From: Planctomycetales bacterium
GTDB lineage: Bacteria > Planctomycetota > Planctomycetia > Pirellulales > Pirellulaceae
Direction: 5' to 3'
Assembly: GCA_020426845.1 (NCBI GenBank)
Contig: JAGQPF010000366.1
Span: 1 to 36,099 of the forward strand
DNA: 36,099 bases
The notes under the pieces were generated by a model. The model ran no database searches. It worked only from the letters and a program-made list of their open reading frames with translations, and had not been told where the DNA came from. A program made the position numbers and the translations under genes. Position 1 is the first letter of the stretch; each line of letters begins with the position of its first letter. This document shows positions 13,945 to 22,412 of this stretch, piece by piece.

Positions 13945-14331
13945 ATGTCCAAAGTCGAACAACAATCCTCCCACCCGCAAAACGGACTCGTGCTAGGCCT
14001 TGGCATCAGCGGCCTTGTAGTGGGCATTCTGGCAGCGCTGATTTCGCTCATTCCCTGTGCTGGCGCATTTGCCATTTATCCTGGCATCTTGGCAGTGTTG
14101 TTGAGCGGCGTCGCAGTTGGTGTCGGCATGAAGAACGGAACTTCGCATACGGGGCTTGCGATCGCCGCTTTGGTGATTAGTGTGCTTGCGGTTGGCAAGG
14201 GCGCCTTTGAATGGAAGCGCGCACACGATGTTGGCAACCAACTGCAAAACAGCGTTGAGGAAGGCGTCAAGGACCTCGAGAAGAAGATGCAAGAGAACCT
14301 GGACGAGATGAAAAAGAAGGCCGAAGAGTAA
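13945..14331 (+). CDS. Small membrane protein with two TM helices and a C-terminal coiled coil
   Basis: This is a 128-residue protein starting at the ATG at 13945, with AGGA 7 nt upstream. Residues about 16-42 and 48-72 are two Gly/Ala-rich membrane helices with a short turn (SLIPCAGAFA), and a third hydrophobic stretch lies at about 78-92. This resembles DUF4190-type membrane proteins. The last 40 residues are charged and helical (LQNSVEEGVKDLEKKM; ENLDEMKKKAEE), predicted to form a coiled coil on one side of the membrane. It is 10 bp upstream of the DUF2752 gene and probably co-transcribed with it. The function is unknown. Confidence 0.85.
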   Translation: MSKVEQQSSHPQNGLVLGLGISGLVVGILAALISLIPCAGAFAIYPGILAVLLSGVAVGVGMKNGTSHTGLAIAALVISVLAVGKGAFEWKRAHDVGNQLQNSVEEGVKDLEKKMQENLDEMKKKAEE

Positions 14332-14341
14332 CAGGCCGCTG

Positions 14342-14722
14342 ATGGAAGACACGTATTACCGCGTCACCAATGCTGCGCTGGCGGCGTTCTTTGCTGCCGG
14401 CTTGCTCGCGCTCACGGCCGCGTCGGTTCGCCCGGACGAATGTCTGGAAATGCCCGCTCTTGGCGTCCTTCCGCACACTTGCCCGTATCGGCTGCGCGGC
14501 TTGCCGTGTTCAACTTGCGGCTTAACGCGAAGTTGTGTCACGATTTTAGACGGGGATTGGGAAGCGTCGAGGACCTATCACCCGCTCGGAGTTTGGGTGG
14601 TGGGCTTCCTCGCCGCACAGGTCATCCTCCGTCTGATGCTGACTCGAAAGGGCGCGGTCGCTTGGTGGCGGTGGGACGCTGGCCTGATGGCGTTGGCCGC
14701 CATCGGGCTGGCAGCCAGTTGA
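14342..14722 (+). CDS. DUF2752 family membrane protein
   Basis: This 126-residue protein carries the DUF2752 signature: CPYRLRGLPCSTCGLTR at 47-63 with Cys47, Cys56 and Cys59, followed by a short helix and HPLG. Hydrophobic helices flank it (about 10-28, 83-98 and 109-125). The cysteine arrangement suggests metal binding or a redox site at the membrane, but the family's function is not known. It follows the coiled-coil membrane protein by 10 bp, and such proteins tend to sit beside other small membrane proteins. It converges with the membrane protein gene that ends at 14750. Confidence 0.88.
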   Translation: MEDTYYRVTNAALAAFFAAGLLALTAASVRPDECLEMPALGVLPHTCPYRLRGLPCSTCGLTRSCVTILDGDWEASRTYHPLGVWVVGFLAAQVILRLMLTRKGAVAWWRWDAGLMALAAIGLAAS

Positions 14723-14749
14723 AGATGATTGGCTTTCGTGGCCGTCGAG

Positions 14750-15085
14750 CTACCACTTCTTTGCGATGGCATAACCCAGCACCGAGCAGCCCAAGCCGAC
14801 AAACACGTTGATGGCCAGGCTCATCCCGGCAGTCCATGGCGGCGCAATGAGCACTCCTGTTCCAACCAGTGCGAGCAGCGACATTGCAACGGTCGCCAAG
14901 TGTTTCGAGGGCAAAAACGAGGTCAGGCCGTACCCGAGAACGGCGCCGACGACGCCAGCCCCAATCAGTCCCGTCGCGAACCCGAACTCGGAATCTCCAT
15001 TGCTCAATCGAAGAATCGAGAATCCGCCGCCCAACATGGCGAGCCAGATTGGGAGAAACCAAAGGGGCATGTTTGTCGATGTCAT
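14750..15085 (-). CDS. Hypothetical membrane protein, four TM helices
   Basis: This 111-residue protein is almost entirely hydrophobic with four predicted helices (about 7-24, 37-55, 64-82 and 86-106), separated by short loops (RLSNGDSEFG; LPSKH). It ends in a basic AKKW. No family is recognised. The composition and the stop 28 bp from the convergent DUF2752 gene suggest a real gene. The ATG at 15085 has no clear ribosome site; the ATG four codons later (MPLWFL) is an alternative. Confidence 0.7.
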   Translation of the reverse strand: MTSTNMPLWFLPIWLAMLGGGFSILRLSNGDSEFGFATGLIGAGVVGAVLGYGLTSFLPSKHLATVAMSLLALVGTGVLIAPPWTAGMSLAINVFVGLGCSVLGYAIAKKW

Positions 15086-15616
15086 CGAGTAAACCTGCGC
15101 GACGCGACATTGGCCAAAGTGAGCACCCGTGAGCGTTCTCGCAACCCTGGGCGTGCTCGGCGCAGACGTCCCGTCTAGGCAGATTGCTCACTGAATCGGA
15201 TCGGTCGTGGCGCTGCCTGCCTTGAGTGACTCTGAGAACTGAGCCTCAATTTTGAACGAACTGGAGTTGTCCGTCCAGATTCGCCTATTTCGCAAGACGT
15301 CGGCAGGCGAAATATGGCCGCCGAGCTGGGACGAGCATCGGTTTCATGCCGTTGCCCCACTGGTCCTCTCCGCACGACAATTGGCCACAGATGAAACGCG
15401 GATTGAACACTGATACTACTGCCCTCGCAAGGTGTTTGTTCTGCCTGACTCGATGCCGATCGACGACCTTGAGTTGCTTATAATCCGAGATTGATGATGA
15501 TGGACAAACCGTTGAGTGAATCTCGCTAAGCCCATCGTCGGCTTGGGCGTCCCAAGTGTAATGTGACAGTCGGGCATTCTGACCTGTTGATCGTAAACTG
15601 GCGGTCTTGAGTCACC
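15086..15616. other. Intergenic region between divergent genes
   Basis: This 531-bp gap separates the four-helix membrane protein gene (minus) and the DUF3239 gene (plus). Open frames in it are short, rich in Arg/Ser/Pro and not protein-like. No RNA gene, element copy or strong hairpin was seen, and promoters for both genes should lie here. Confidence 0.5.
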
Positions 15617-16474
15617 ATGAACCAGATTGAAGTGACATGCGCTGCATGTGGCGGGCGATTTGGATGTCCGCCGCATTTCGCGGGGCAGCAGTTGCCCTGT
15701 CCGAACTGCCAGTCGGCCATTCAGATACCGGCGGCGGGACAGCCCGCTCCCATTCGGCCAGCTTCCCAAACAGCCGATCCATTTACGGATCCTTTTGCCG
15801 ATGCATTTCATGACGCGGTGAACAGCACTCCGCCGCTCCGCGAGTCGAGCTTCTCCATCGGTGAGTATGCGACGGCCAGCAATCCCGGAAAGATCAAGCC
15901 GGATCTGTATCGTTGGTTCACGTTCTACCCGACGTGGCCCATTGTCTGGATTGTCGCCTTAGTGCTCTCCGTCATCTTCGCGTTCGCTTGGCACTGGAGC
16001 CTCTGGATTGTTGCCGCGCTGATGGCAGCGATGAATTGGCATTATTGGCATCGAGTCGTCGTGCACTTTCAATACGGCAATGCGCTGCCCGGCGTGGTCA
16101 TCTCGCTTGAGCCCATGCTGATTGCCTTCTCCACGGATATGACCACCGGAGTAGGCTCGTTCCCGGCCGTCCGCGTCATCAAGAAACGGTTCGACGAACT
16201 GGGTGGACAAACGCCCAAGGTCGGAACGCGGCTCATCGGCGTTGCGCTCTACGCCCGCAGCAGCTCGTCGGTGCAGCACTGGGAAGACGTTGACCCGGTG
16301 CCCATCGAGTGCGTCACCGACGACCCTAAGGTCCACGCGCGCCTGATGTCGACCATGACGGAACAGGATTTTCAAGAGCTGTTCACATGGCTCCGCGGCG
16401 TGCCGCGAAAGGCCGGATTGTATTTCATCCAACCCGACGGATCCGCCAAGGAGTATCAATTCGTCGAGAGCTGA
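15617..16474 (+). CDS. Zinc-ribbon DUF3239 family membrane protein
   Basis: This is a 285-residue protein. Residues 8-31 form an MJ0042-type zinc ribbon (Cys8, Cys11, Cys28, Cys31) with the same spacing as the gene at 1299-2876. A Pro/Ala/Asp linker follows (to about 95), then two membrane helices (about 107-127 and 129-146). The C-terminal domain is DUF3239-like (about 150-285), including NALPGVVISLEPMLIAFSTD, TRLIGVALYA and DVDPVPIECVTDD. DUF3239 proteins are mostly described from planctomycetes and actinobacteria and have no known function. The membrane LRR gene follows after 25 bp, so the two may share a transcript. Confidence 0.85.
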   Translation: MNQIEVTCAACGGRFGCPPHFAGQQLPCPNCQSAIQIPAAGQPAPIRPASQTADPFTDPFADAFHDAVNSTPPLRESSFSIGEYATASNPGKIKPDLYRWFTFYPTWPIVWIVALVLSVIFAFAWHWSLWIVAALMAAMNWHYWHRVVVHFQYGNALPGVVISLEPMLIAFSTDMTTGVGSFPAVRVIKKRFDELGGQTPKVGTRLIGVALYARSSSSVQHWEDVDPVPIECVTDDPKVHARLMSTMTEQDFQELFTWLRGVPRKAGLYFIQPDGSAKEYQFVES

Positions 16475-16499
16475 GCTCGAGCAGGAAGGGCATGCGCTA

Positions 16500-17642
16500 A
16501 TGTCTGCTGGCGCAAGTTGCAAAACCGAACGCACTCCGAGGCGACCGCTGTTGCGTATCGGCATGCGCACACTGCTCGTTTTGATCACCGGCGTCTGCAT
16601 TTGGCTGGGATGGCTGGTGGACTCCGTCCGGCGGCAACACGAGGCGGTCGCGTGGATTCAAAGTCACGGCGGAAGTCTGACCTACCCTGCCGATCCGAAA
16701 AGCCAGCGCAATTGGCTAGGACGATTGGGGCTCGAATTTGATTGCCCTGTCGAGCTGCACTTGCGAATTGACGGCGACTCCTCCCCGGCTCTGAGCCGCA
16801 TCGGTCGCTTGACGGGATTGCGGCAACTGAGGCTCGAGGGGCACGCTGTCTCGGATCTCACGCCTCTGGCGAGCCTCACGCAACTCGGTGTCCTGAAGCT
16901 GAGTGGAACGGGCGTCCGAGATTTGTCCGCGCTGTCGAGGCTCACGAAGCTCGACACGTTGATGCTGAACGATACACGTATTGCGGATCTCAGCCCGCTC
17001 GGTGGACTCGCTCAGCTGCGTTGGCTTGAAATCAACGACACCTCAGTCAGCGACCTGTCGCCGCTTGCGGAACTTGCCCGCCTGACCCATCTCAAATCAG
17101 CGGACACTCAGGTCCTGGATCTGGCGCCTCTCGCCGGGGTCAGCTCCCTCGTATGGCTGGAGCTCGATCGGACGAAAGTCCGCGACCTGTCGCCACTGTC
17201 GCAATTGGCCAAGCTCGAGGCGGTGAAAGTCAGCGGCACCGCAGTTCGCGACTTGAGCCCGCTCGCAGGGCTCGCTCAACTCCAGCACCTCGCCGTGGAC
17301 AATACAGCTGTCACGGACCTGGCGCCGTTGTCCAAGCTGACGTCGCTGAAGACGTTGTCATTGGCCGACGCGCGGGTGAGCGACCTATCGCCTTTGAAGA
17401 ACCATCGGCAGCTATTCGCGGTCGTGCTCGCAGGAGGCGCCGAACAGGACCTGGCTTCGTTGGCCCAGCTGCCTTCGTTGCAGTATCTCGAGATCAGCGG
17501 CAAGCCGCCTGGAGATTTGACGCCGCTGACCCGTTTGCCGGCGCTGACGGAACTGGTGCTGGACCCTTCCTGGCAGAACTCCGAAGCGGTGGCGAAGCTC
17601 CGGATCGACCTCCCCAATCTGATGCTCATGTTTCGGCCGTAG
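16500..17642 (+). CDS. Membrane-anchored leucine-rich-repeat protein
   Basis: This is a 380-residue protein with AGGAAGGG about 9 nt before the ATG. One hydrophobic helix (about 23-41, MRTLLVLITGVCIWLGWLV) follows a basic stretch, giving a signal anchor with the bulk outside the cytoplasm. Residues about 95-370 contain roughly eleven leucine-rich repeats of about 22 residues of the SDS22/internalin type, with consensus L-x-x-L-x-x-L-x-L-x-x-T-x-V-x-D-L-S-P-L. The domain should form a curved solenoid for protein or glycan binding. The partner is unknown. It converges with the large lipoprotein gene; the inverted repeat AGCCGCT / AGCGGCT (17641-17667) between them could be a shared weak terminator. 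Confidence 0.9.
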   Translation: MSAGASCKTERTPRRPLLRIGMRTLLVLITGVCIWLGWLVDSVRRQHEAVAWIQSHGGSLTYPADPKSQRNWLGRLGLEFDCPVELHLRIDGDSSPALSRIGRLTGLRQLRLEGHAVSDLTPLASLTQLGVLKLSGTGVRDLSALSRLTKLDTLMLNDTRIADLSPLGGLAQLRWLEINDTSVSDLSPLAELARLTHLKSADTQVLDLAPLAGVSSLVWLELDRTKVRDLSPLSQLAKLEAVKVSGTAVRDLSPLAGLAQLQHLAVDNTAVTDLAPLSKLTSLKTLSLADARVSDLSPLKNHRQLFAVVLAGGAEQDLASLAQLPSLQYLEISGKPPGDLTPLTRLPALTELVLDPSWQNSEAVAKLRIDLPNLMLMFRP

Positions 17643-17667
17643 CCGCTGGCCGTGGGCACAAGCGGCT
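17641..17667. terminator. Possible bidirectional hairpin between convergent genes
   Basis: AGCCGCT (17641-17647) and AGCGGCT (17661-17667) are complementary around a 13-nt loop in the 34-bp gap between the LRR and lipoprotein genes. There is no T-tract, so the call is weak. Confidence 0.3.
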
Positions 17668-17676
17668 CAAGCATCC

Positions 17677-20600
17677 TCAATTGGTGCCGCGAACGAACGC
17701 ACGATCGGTGTCGCTGAGTTTTTCCAGCGGCACCTGAATCTCCATGCCGTCCGTCCTTTTCAGCTTGACCATGTTGCCTTCGACCGCGACGAGCGTTGCC
17801 TCAATCCGAAACATGCCGCTGGCGTCCTGCCATGTGCGCGTCACTGGAGCTTTCGGTGTGCCGGCGGGAGCCGCCCGCTCTGCTCGTGCCTTGGCCACTG
17901 TCGCGGCGCGGTCCGTGCGGGCCTGCGCGGGTGGGATCTCAAACGCCGCCATTCGCGACGTGTAAACAACGCCATCATCCCCAAGTATAAACAGATGCAG
18001 GAGATCGCCGATCGTTGCCGCCACATGCAGTGGCCCGATTTCCGTCGAGTCGCGGAGCCGCGACGGCAAGGCCAGCTCTCGCGTGCCTGTCAAGTCGAGC
18101 GTCGAGTTCAACGCGACACACGTGACGGTGTTCGGTGAGAACAGGTAGCAAGTGTCGACCACATAGTCGGGAACGATCAGTGTGGGCGCTTCACGCAGCG
18201 TCTTGAGCGGCATGTCCACGAACAACTGGCGGGCGCCGAACCAGTAGGGCGTGGCGCCGACTTGATAGAGTAGCGGGAAACTGTCGATGTGCTCGCCTAG
18301 CTTTCTCGAAGGCCGGCCACTGGCAAGTGAGGCAAAGCTATACACGCCCTCGACGTAGCGATTGGGCGACCCGGATAGCGACTGCTGGATCATCACCTGT
18401 CCGGTGTAGTCGACGGCGCAGCCCATCGTCCGGCCATTGCTGAAGGGAAAGCCTGTCTTGCGTTTCAGGTGGACAATCGTCACCGGACATTGGTCGCGAC
18501 CATTGCCTTTGGAGCGGATGGCGACCACGTCTCGATAGTACTTGCCGGCGGGCGCCGACAGATATTCGGGGTTCGGATCACCGACCGGCGCCGAGCTCTC
18601 CAGTTGCCAGTCGTTCGCTCGAGAATAGACACTTACGGTGCCCATGCCGCGATTGGCAACAATCAAACGATCGCCGCGACTGAGCAGCGCGGACGGCGCT
18701 GGCGTCGAGATCGTCTTGATGAGCTCGCGTTTCTCGACGTCGATGACCGAGATCTGATTCAATTCGGGATGGGACGCGAACAGCTGTCGCGCATCTTCAC
18801 TCAGCGTCAGCCGATCGGTCGCAGGAAGCGGCAGTGGTTCGAAGGAATCACCACCTTGCGCGGCGGCGGGCGCCGCTTCGCCCTGCGGCGAGTCGCCACT
18901 CGCATGATTGGCAGGCGGGATTTCGGTCCCCTCCAGAAGCTCGACGGACTGGAAGAAGATATGCCGGAAGGCGGAGGGCACATCGGCGCCAAGAATCGCT
19001 AGGTGAAATAACCGCGGCCCCTTCACCATGGCGCGGTTGTATGCGTTGCCCGACGAGCCGTTGGCGGGATGCTGATGCTGGAAATCGTTGGCGGGCATTC
19101 CGCAGGCCTGCATCATCTTGCTGTCGACCAGCCTTCCGTGAGGCTCATCGACGACGTCACCGCGGTACTCGTCGAGGATCGCCTCTGCCGTCCGTCCCGC
19201 GACCATCGCAGAGGGATGGTCAATCACCTTGAACACGTACGTGGCGCCCTGGAACTTGGCTTTATAGGTGGCGATTCGGAGTTGGCCGGACCCCATATCG
19301 ATGGACATCGATTCGCGGAAAACATCGCCGGGCATGTAGACGCGGCAACCGTGCTCGGGCAGCGTCCAATCGACAAACTCAGCCCGGGCGGGATACGGCT
19401 CGCGAGTGGCGTGGGGCGGGACTCGTTCGCCGCGAATCTCGGCGGCGGCGCCGGACTTCGGCTGCATGTCAGGCAATGCGGGAAACTCTGCATCGCTCGG
19501 CCCGGGGTCGAGCGGCAGGTCTCCGGAAGGCTCATTCGCGGCCAATGGATCGCGCCGCGGTTGCGCGTTTCCATTGCCCGGTGTGACCAGCGAGGCAAGC
19601 GCGGCGTCCCAATCGGTTGGGCGTCGCAATGCAATCATGATGGTGTCGCCGTCCTGTCGAACAGCTGACGTGAAGTCGGCGGAGAGTTGTCGAGCGGCCG
19701 ACGCTAGCGGCGAGTCGGGGAGTGCCTCTACGAGTGCTCCAGCGACCTCGCCAACATGGTTGACCCACGCCTGAAGCTGAGTCACGGCTGCCGCGTCTCG
19801 CGAGTGCAGGGTGACTTGCAGCAGTTTTTCGCCCTCCGCATTCACGGCAAGCATCGCTCTGTCGGCAAGCAGCGGCAACTCGGCCAACCGAGAAAGTCTC
19901 CCACGCAGCGACTTGGCCAAAACCGATTGCGCAGCCTGTTCGCGTCCCTGCCACGTGGATGACACCACCAAGTCATGAGCGAAGTCGGACGGTTGAAGAT
20001 GCTTTGCTAACGGCGAGTTGGCGGGGCCGTCGAGCAACTGACGCAGGGCGGCCTCGGGAGCGACGACAAATGTGCGATCGTCGGCAAAGTACACGGCGAC
20101 TTCGGCATCGCCCGCGGACTCTTGCGCTGGAGCAGGCTCGGACTGCGGGTTGTGCGCCACGGCTGGAGGCTGCGCGCCGTTGACGAGCTCCAGCGTGACC
20201 TGCAACGCCGTCGTGTCGCTTTTGGCATGGCCCAGGGGATCAACCACAAACTCGACGCGAGACTCCGGCTTGATGTCGGCGTGGATGTCGAACGAGACTC
20301 CAGTCGTGTCTCGAGGCTTCAACTTCGTGGCAAATCGCTCTTGGTTGTCAACAAGGATCCGGAGTTCTGTTCCGTCGCTGTCTTTCGCATTGCTGAACTT
20401 GTGAGTGCGCCCCGTGATCCGAACGGTTCCTGATATGCGACTCTGCCAGCGCAGCGCGACGTAGCGAGGCGAGAACGGGCCAGGGTCGAGGAAGCGGTCA
20501 ATCGACGGATAGGTGTTGCCCTTCTCACCGCGCGGTGATTCGTATCGCTTGCGGTTGGCGACCCAGTGGAGCTGCGACGTTTCCGCCTCGGGCAGAGACG

Positions 20601-21423
20601 GCATCCGCATGTTGGACCGCAGGTAAAACCAATTTCCGCTATCACTGCCATCCGGATGGCCATTGGAACCGGGGCGATGATCGTCGGGATAGCTTGCCAG
20701 CAGTTGCCCCTGCTCGTTGGGACGAACGGGGTTCGCCGCAGGCGGGGCGGTAGGCGGAGCAGCAAGTGGCGCCGATACAAAGCTGGCCAGCCGAAAATAC
20801 TCGACGCCGGCGTGTGTCGTGGCTTCGTACTTTTCGTCGGCGAATGTGTCGGTCAACACGGCTTGCCGGTTGAGCGGTTTCGTCAACCGCACGGCCGTGC
20901 AATCGCGGACGGCGCCGTGGGTTGGCAGCGCGGTCGGCAGCGGGGTCGGTAGTGACACGGAGTAAACGATCCGTTCAATGTCCTCCCATGGTGGGAAGCC
21001 GGCGAACCCTTTCGCGAACGCCGGGTGAGTCGCCAACGCGCGTCCCGGCTGACTGGCAGCCGCTCGATGGGGATGTGCAACAACCACGGCCAAGGCGTCG
21101 GCCGGTATGAATCGCAGGTCGGCGAGCAACTCGGGGGATGCCGCGCCGGGCGCGTTCGTCGCGCCGAGGGGGGCCGCGGGTGTTGCCGCGACGGGCGCAT
21201 TCGTCGCAGGGGTGGCCGCCGCTTGCGGCAAGCCACTGGGAGCAGGGGCAACCGCGACCGGTCCACCGGGCCTCACAAGGGGCGCCTGCGATGGAGGCCC
21301 GACCGGTCCACCGGGCCTCACAAGGGTCGCCTGCGATGGAGGCCCGACTGGTTTGTCGGGCTGCTGACCGCAGCCAGCAATCGTCACCAGAGCCAACCAT
21401 CCACAGCAAAACCACGTGCGCAT
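17677..21423 (-). CDS. Large lipoprotein with carbohydrate-binding-like domain and C-terminal SHD1-like domain
   Basis: This is a 1248-residue lipoprotein. The signal peptide ends in a lipobox IAGC with lipidated Cys18. Seven residues later come two in-frame palindromic-element units (GPPSQATLVRPGGP, then GPPSQAPLVRPGGP), then an Ala/Pro-rich linker. About 300-420 is a beta-sandwich region resembling NPCBM or sugar-binding modules (YVALRWQSRISGTVRITGR; LRILVDNQERFATKL; VEFVVDPLGHAKSDTTALQV). About 900-1000 has beta-propeller-like repeats (ISVIDVEKRELIKTISTPAP; LIVANRGMGTVSVY). The last 55 residues (TWQDASGMFRIEATLVAVEG; KLKRTDGMEIQVPLEKLSD) are an SHD1-like domain, common at the ends of planctomycete envelope proteins. 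It probably acts at the periplasmic face of a membrane; the ligand and role are unknown. Confidence 0.88.
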   Translation of the reverse strand: MRTWFCCGWLALVTIAGCGQQPDKPVGPPSQATLVRPGGPVGPPSQAPLVRPGGPVAVAPAPSGLPQAAATPATNAPVAATPAAPLGATNAPGAASPELLADLRFIPADALAVVVAHPHRAAASQPGRALATHPAFAKGFAGFPPWEDIERIVYSVSLPTPLPTALPTHGAVRDCTAVRLTKPLNRQAVLTDTFADEKYEATTHAGVEYFRLASFVSAPLAAPPTAPPAANPVRPNEQGQLLASYPDDHRPGSNGHPDGSDSGNWFYLRSNMRMPSLPEAETSQLHWVANRKRYESPRGEKGNTYPSIDRFLDPGPFSPRYVALRWQSRISGTVRITGRTHKFSNAKDSDGTELRILVDNQERFATKLKPRDTTGVSFDIHADIKPESRVEFVVDPLGHAKSDTTALQVTLELVNGAQPPAVAHNPQSEPAPAQESAGDAEVAVYFADDRTFVVAPEAALRQLLDGPANSPLAKHLQPSDFAHDLVVSSTWQGREQAAQSVLAKSLRGRLSRLAELPLLADRAMLAVNAEGEKLLQVTLHSRDAAAVTQLQAWVNHVGEVAGALVEALPDSPLASAARQLSADFTSAVRQDGDTIMIALRRPTDWDAALASLVTPGNGNAQPRRDPLAANEPSGDLPLDPGPSDAEFPALPDMQPKSGAAAEIRGERVPPHATREPYPARAEFVDWTLPEHGCRVYMPGDVFRESMSIDMGSGQLRIATYKAKFQGATYVFKVIDHPSAMVAGRTAEAILDEYRGDVVDEPHGRLVDSKMMQACGMPANDFQHQHPANGSSGNAYNRAMVKGPRLFHLAILGADVPSAFRHIFFQSVELLEGTEIPPANHASGDSPQGEAAPAAAQGGDSFEPLPLPATDRLTLSEDARQLFASHPELNQISVIDVEKRELIKTISTPAPSALLSRGDRLIVANRGMGTVSVYSRANDWQLESSAPVGDPNPEYLSAPAGKYYRDVVAIRSKGNGRDQCPVTIVHLKRKTGFPFSNGRTMGCAVDYTGQVMIQQSLSGSPNRYVEGVYSFASLASGRPSRKLGEHIDSFPLLYQVGATPYWFGARQLFVDMPLKTLREAPTLIVPDYVVDTCYLFSPNTVTCVALNSTLDLTGTRELALPSRLRDSTEIGPLHVAATIGDLLHLFILGDDGVVYTSRMAAFEIPPAQARTDRAATVAKARAERAAPAGTPKAPVTRTWQDASGMFRIEATLVAVEGNMVKLKRTDGMEIQVPLEKLSDTDRAFVRGTN
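21258..21306 (+). repeat. Palindromic element copy 6, unit of a tandem dimer
   Basis: CCGGT (21258-21262) to ACCGG (21302-21306) with both CGGGCCTC / GAGGCCCG arms intact. The lipoprotein gene reads it from the opposite strand as GPPSQAPLVRPGGP just after the lipobox. Confidence 0.92.
21303..21351 (+). repeat. Palindromic element copy 7, unit of a tandem dimer
   Basis: This is a head-to-tail copy with a 45-bp period; it shares the terminal CCGG with copy 6. The far end reads ACTGG. It is translated as GPPSQATLVRPGGP, the unit nearest the lipidated cysteine. Confidence 0.92.
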
Positions 21424-21649
21424 GCGACGCCGCCTCCCAAATGAATCGTCCCCCGCAACATTCTACTCTTGCGGCACCGTATCGCGGAGACGTTCCCCCA
21501 ACTTGTGGCCAGCGCCCGTTCGGACTCGTGGCGACAGGTCACTCTCCGCCATGGGACGTGTCTGCGGTATAACCAAGCCGACCGCGATTATCGCGGTTGC
21601 CTGACCACTCGATTGCTACACCGACCTACTTAAACCCGCGGCTGACGAC

Positions 21650-22180
21650 ATGAAACTCGAGCTAATCCGGGAATTGCTCCAGCACCAATACGAGGCCGCC
21701 CTGGCAACCTTGGCTCATTGCCTCAAGGCCTGCCCGGATGCGAGCTGGGATGCTCCCGTGGCCAAGTATCCGTTCTCTCAGTCCGCGTTCCACACGCTCT
21801 TTTTTGCCGACTACTACTTGGAGCCGGAGGCGGATAGCTTCCCCTCGCAGGCGTTCCACCACGAGCACCCGAGTCTGTTCGGCGACTACGAACAGTTGCG
21901 TGACGTCGAGCCTACTTCGGTCTACACTCGCGAGCAACTTGCGATGTATCTGCGATTTGTGACGGAGAAGGTGGCAAGGTCGCTCGATGCGGAAACGGAC
22001 GAGTCGCTCGCCGCGCCCGCCAAGTTTCCTCGCAAGGCGTTCACGCGCGCCGAGTTGCACGTCTACAACATTCGCCACGTGCAACACCATGCCGCTCAGC
22101 TGATCCTCAAGTTGCGAGTCGACGCGCAGGCGTCCATTCCTTGGTACCGCAGCGGCTGGGAGGATCGGTTCCTGGGCTGA
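21650..22180 (+). CDS. DinB-like domain protein
   Basis: This 176-residue protein fits the DinB/YfiT four-helix-bundle family, whose members use three histidines to bind a metal. His48 (QSAFHTLFFADYYL) lies at the end of helix 2, and the C-terminal NIRHVQHHAAQL supplies the remaining histidines. The family includes metal-dependent thiol transferases such as the bacillithiol S-transferase BstA, and many uncharacterised proteins. The spacing of the histidine motifs and the overall length are normal. No low-molecular-weight thiol gene is adjacent, so the substrate is open. It is divergent from the lipoprotein gene, with 226 bp between starts. Confidence 0.8.
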   Translation: MKLELIRELLQHQYEAALATLAHCLKACPDASWDAPVAKYPFSQSAFHTLFFADYYLEPEADSFPSQAFHHEHPSLFGDYEQLRDVEPTSVYTREQLAMYLRFVTEKVARSLDAETDESLAAPAKFPRKAFTRAELHVYNIRHVQHHAAQLILKLRVDAQASIPWYRSGWEDRFLG

Positions 22181-22253
22181 GCCTCGCTCCCCGTGGATTC
22201 CATGCCGTAACGCTTCGCATGCGCATTCCGGGCGAGTTAGAATCAACCGAATT

Positions 22254-22283
22254 CCGGCTCTTTGGTCCGGCTCTTTGGTCCGG
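22254..22283. repeat. 13-bp direct duplication (CCGGCTCTTTGGT x2)
   Basis: CCGGCTCTTTGGT is present at 22254-22266 and again at 22267-22279, followed by CCGG. It lies in the 232-bp leader region before sulfatase 1 and is probably a slippage duplication. Confidence 0.7.
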
Positions 22284-22412
22284 ATTTGGTCATGGACCAG
22301 TGGCTCGATCAGGCGGGAGCCGCGAAACGCGCGACGCTGCGGGAAGGATCAACGACACGCGCGTCGGTCATGGAAGTGCGCTTGGGGTGATTCTACATCG
22401 AGAGGCTACTGG

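Noticed and set aside
805..21351. The repeated 45-49-bp units as a CRISPR array
   Set aside because: Units are dispersed, or directly abutting with no unique spacers, occur in both orientations, and have no cas genes nearby.
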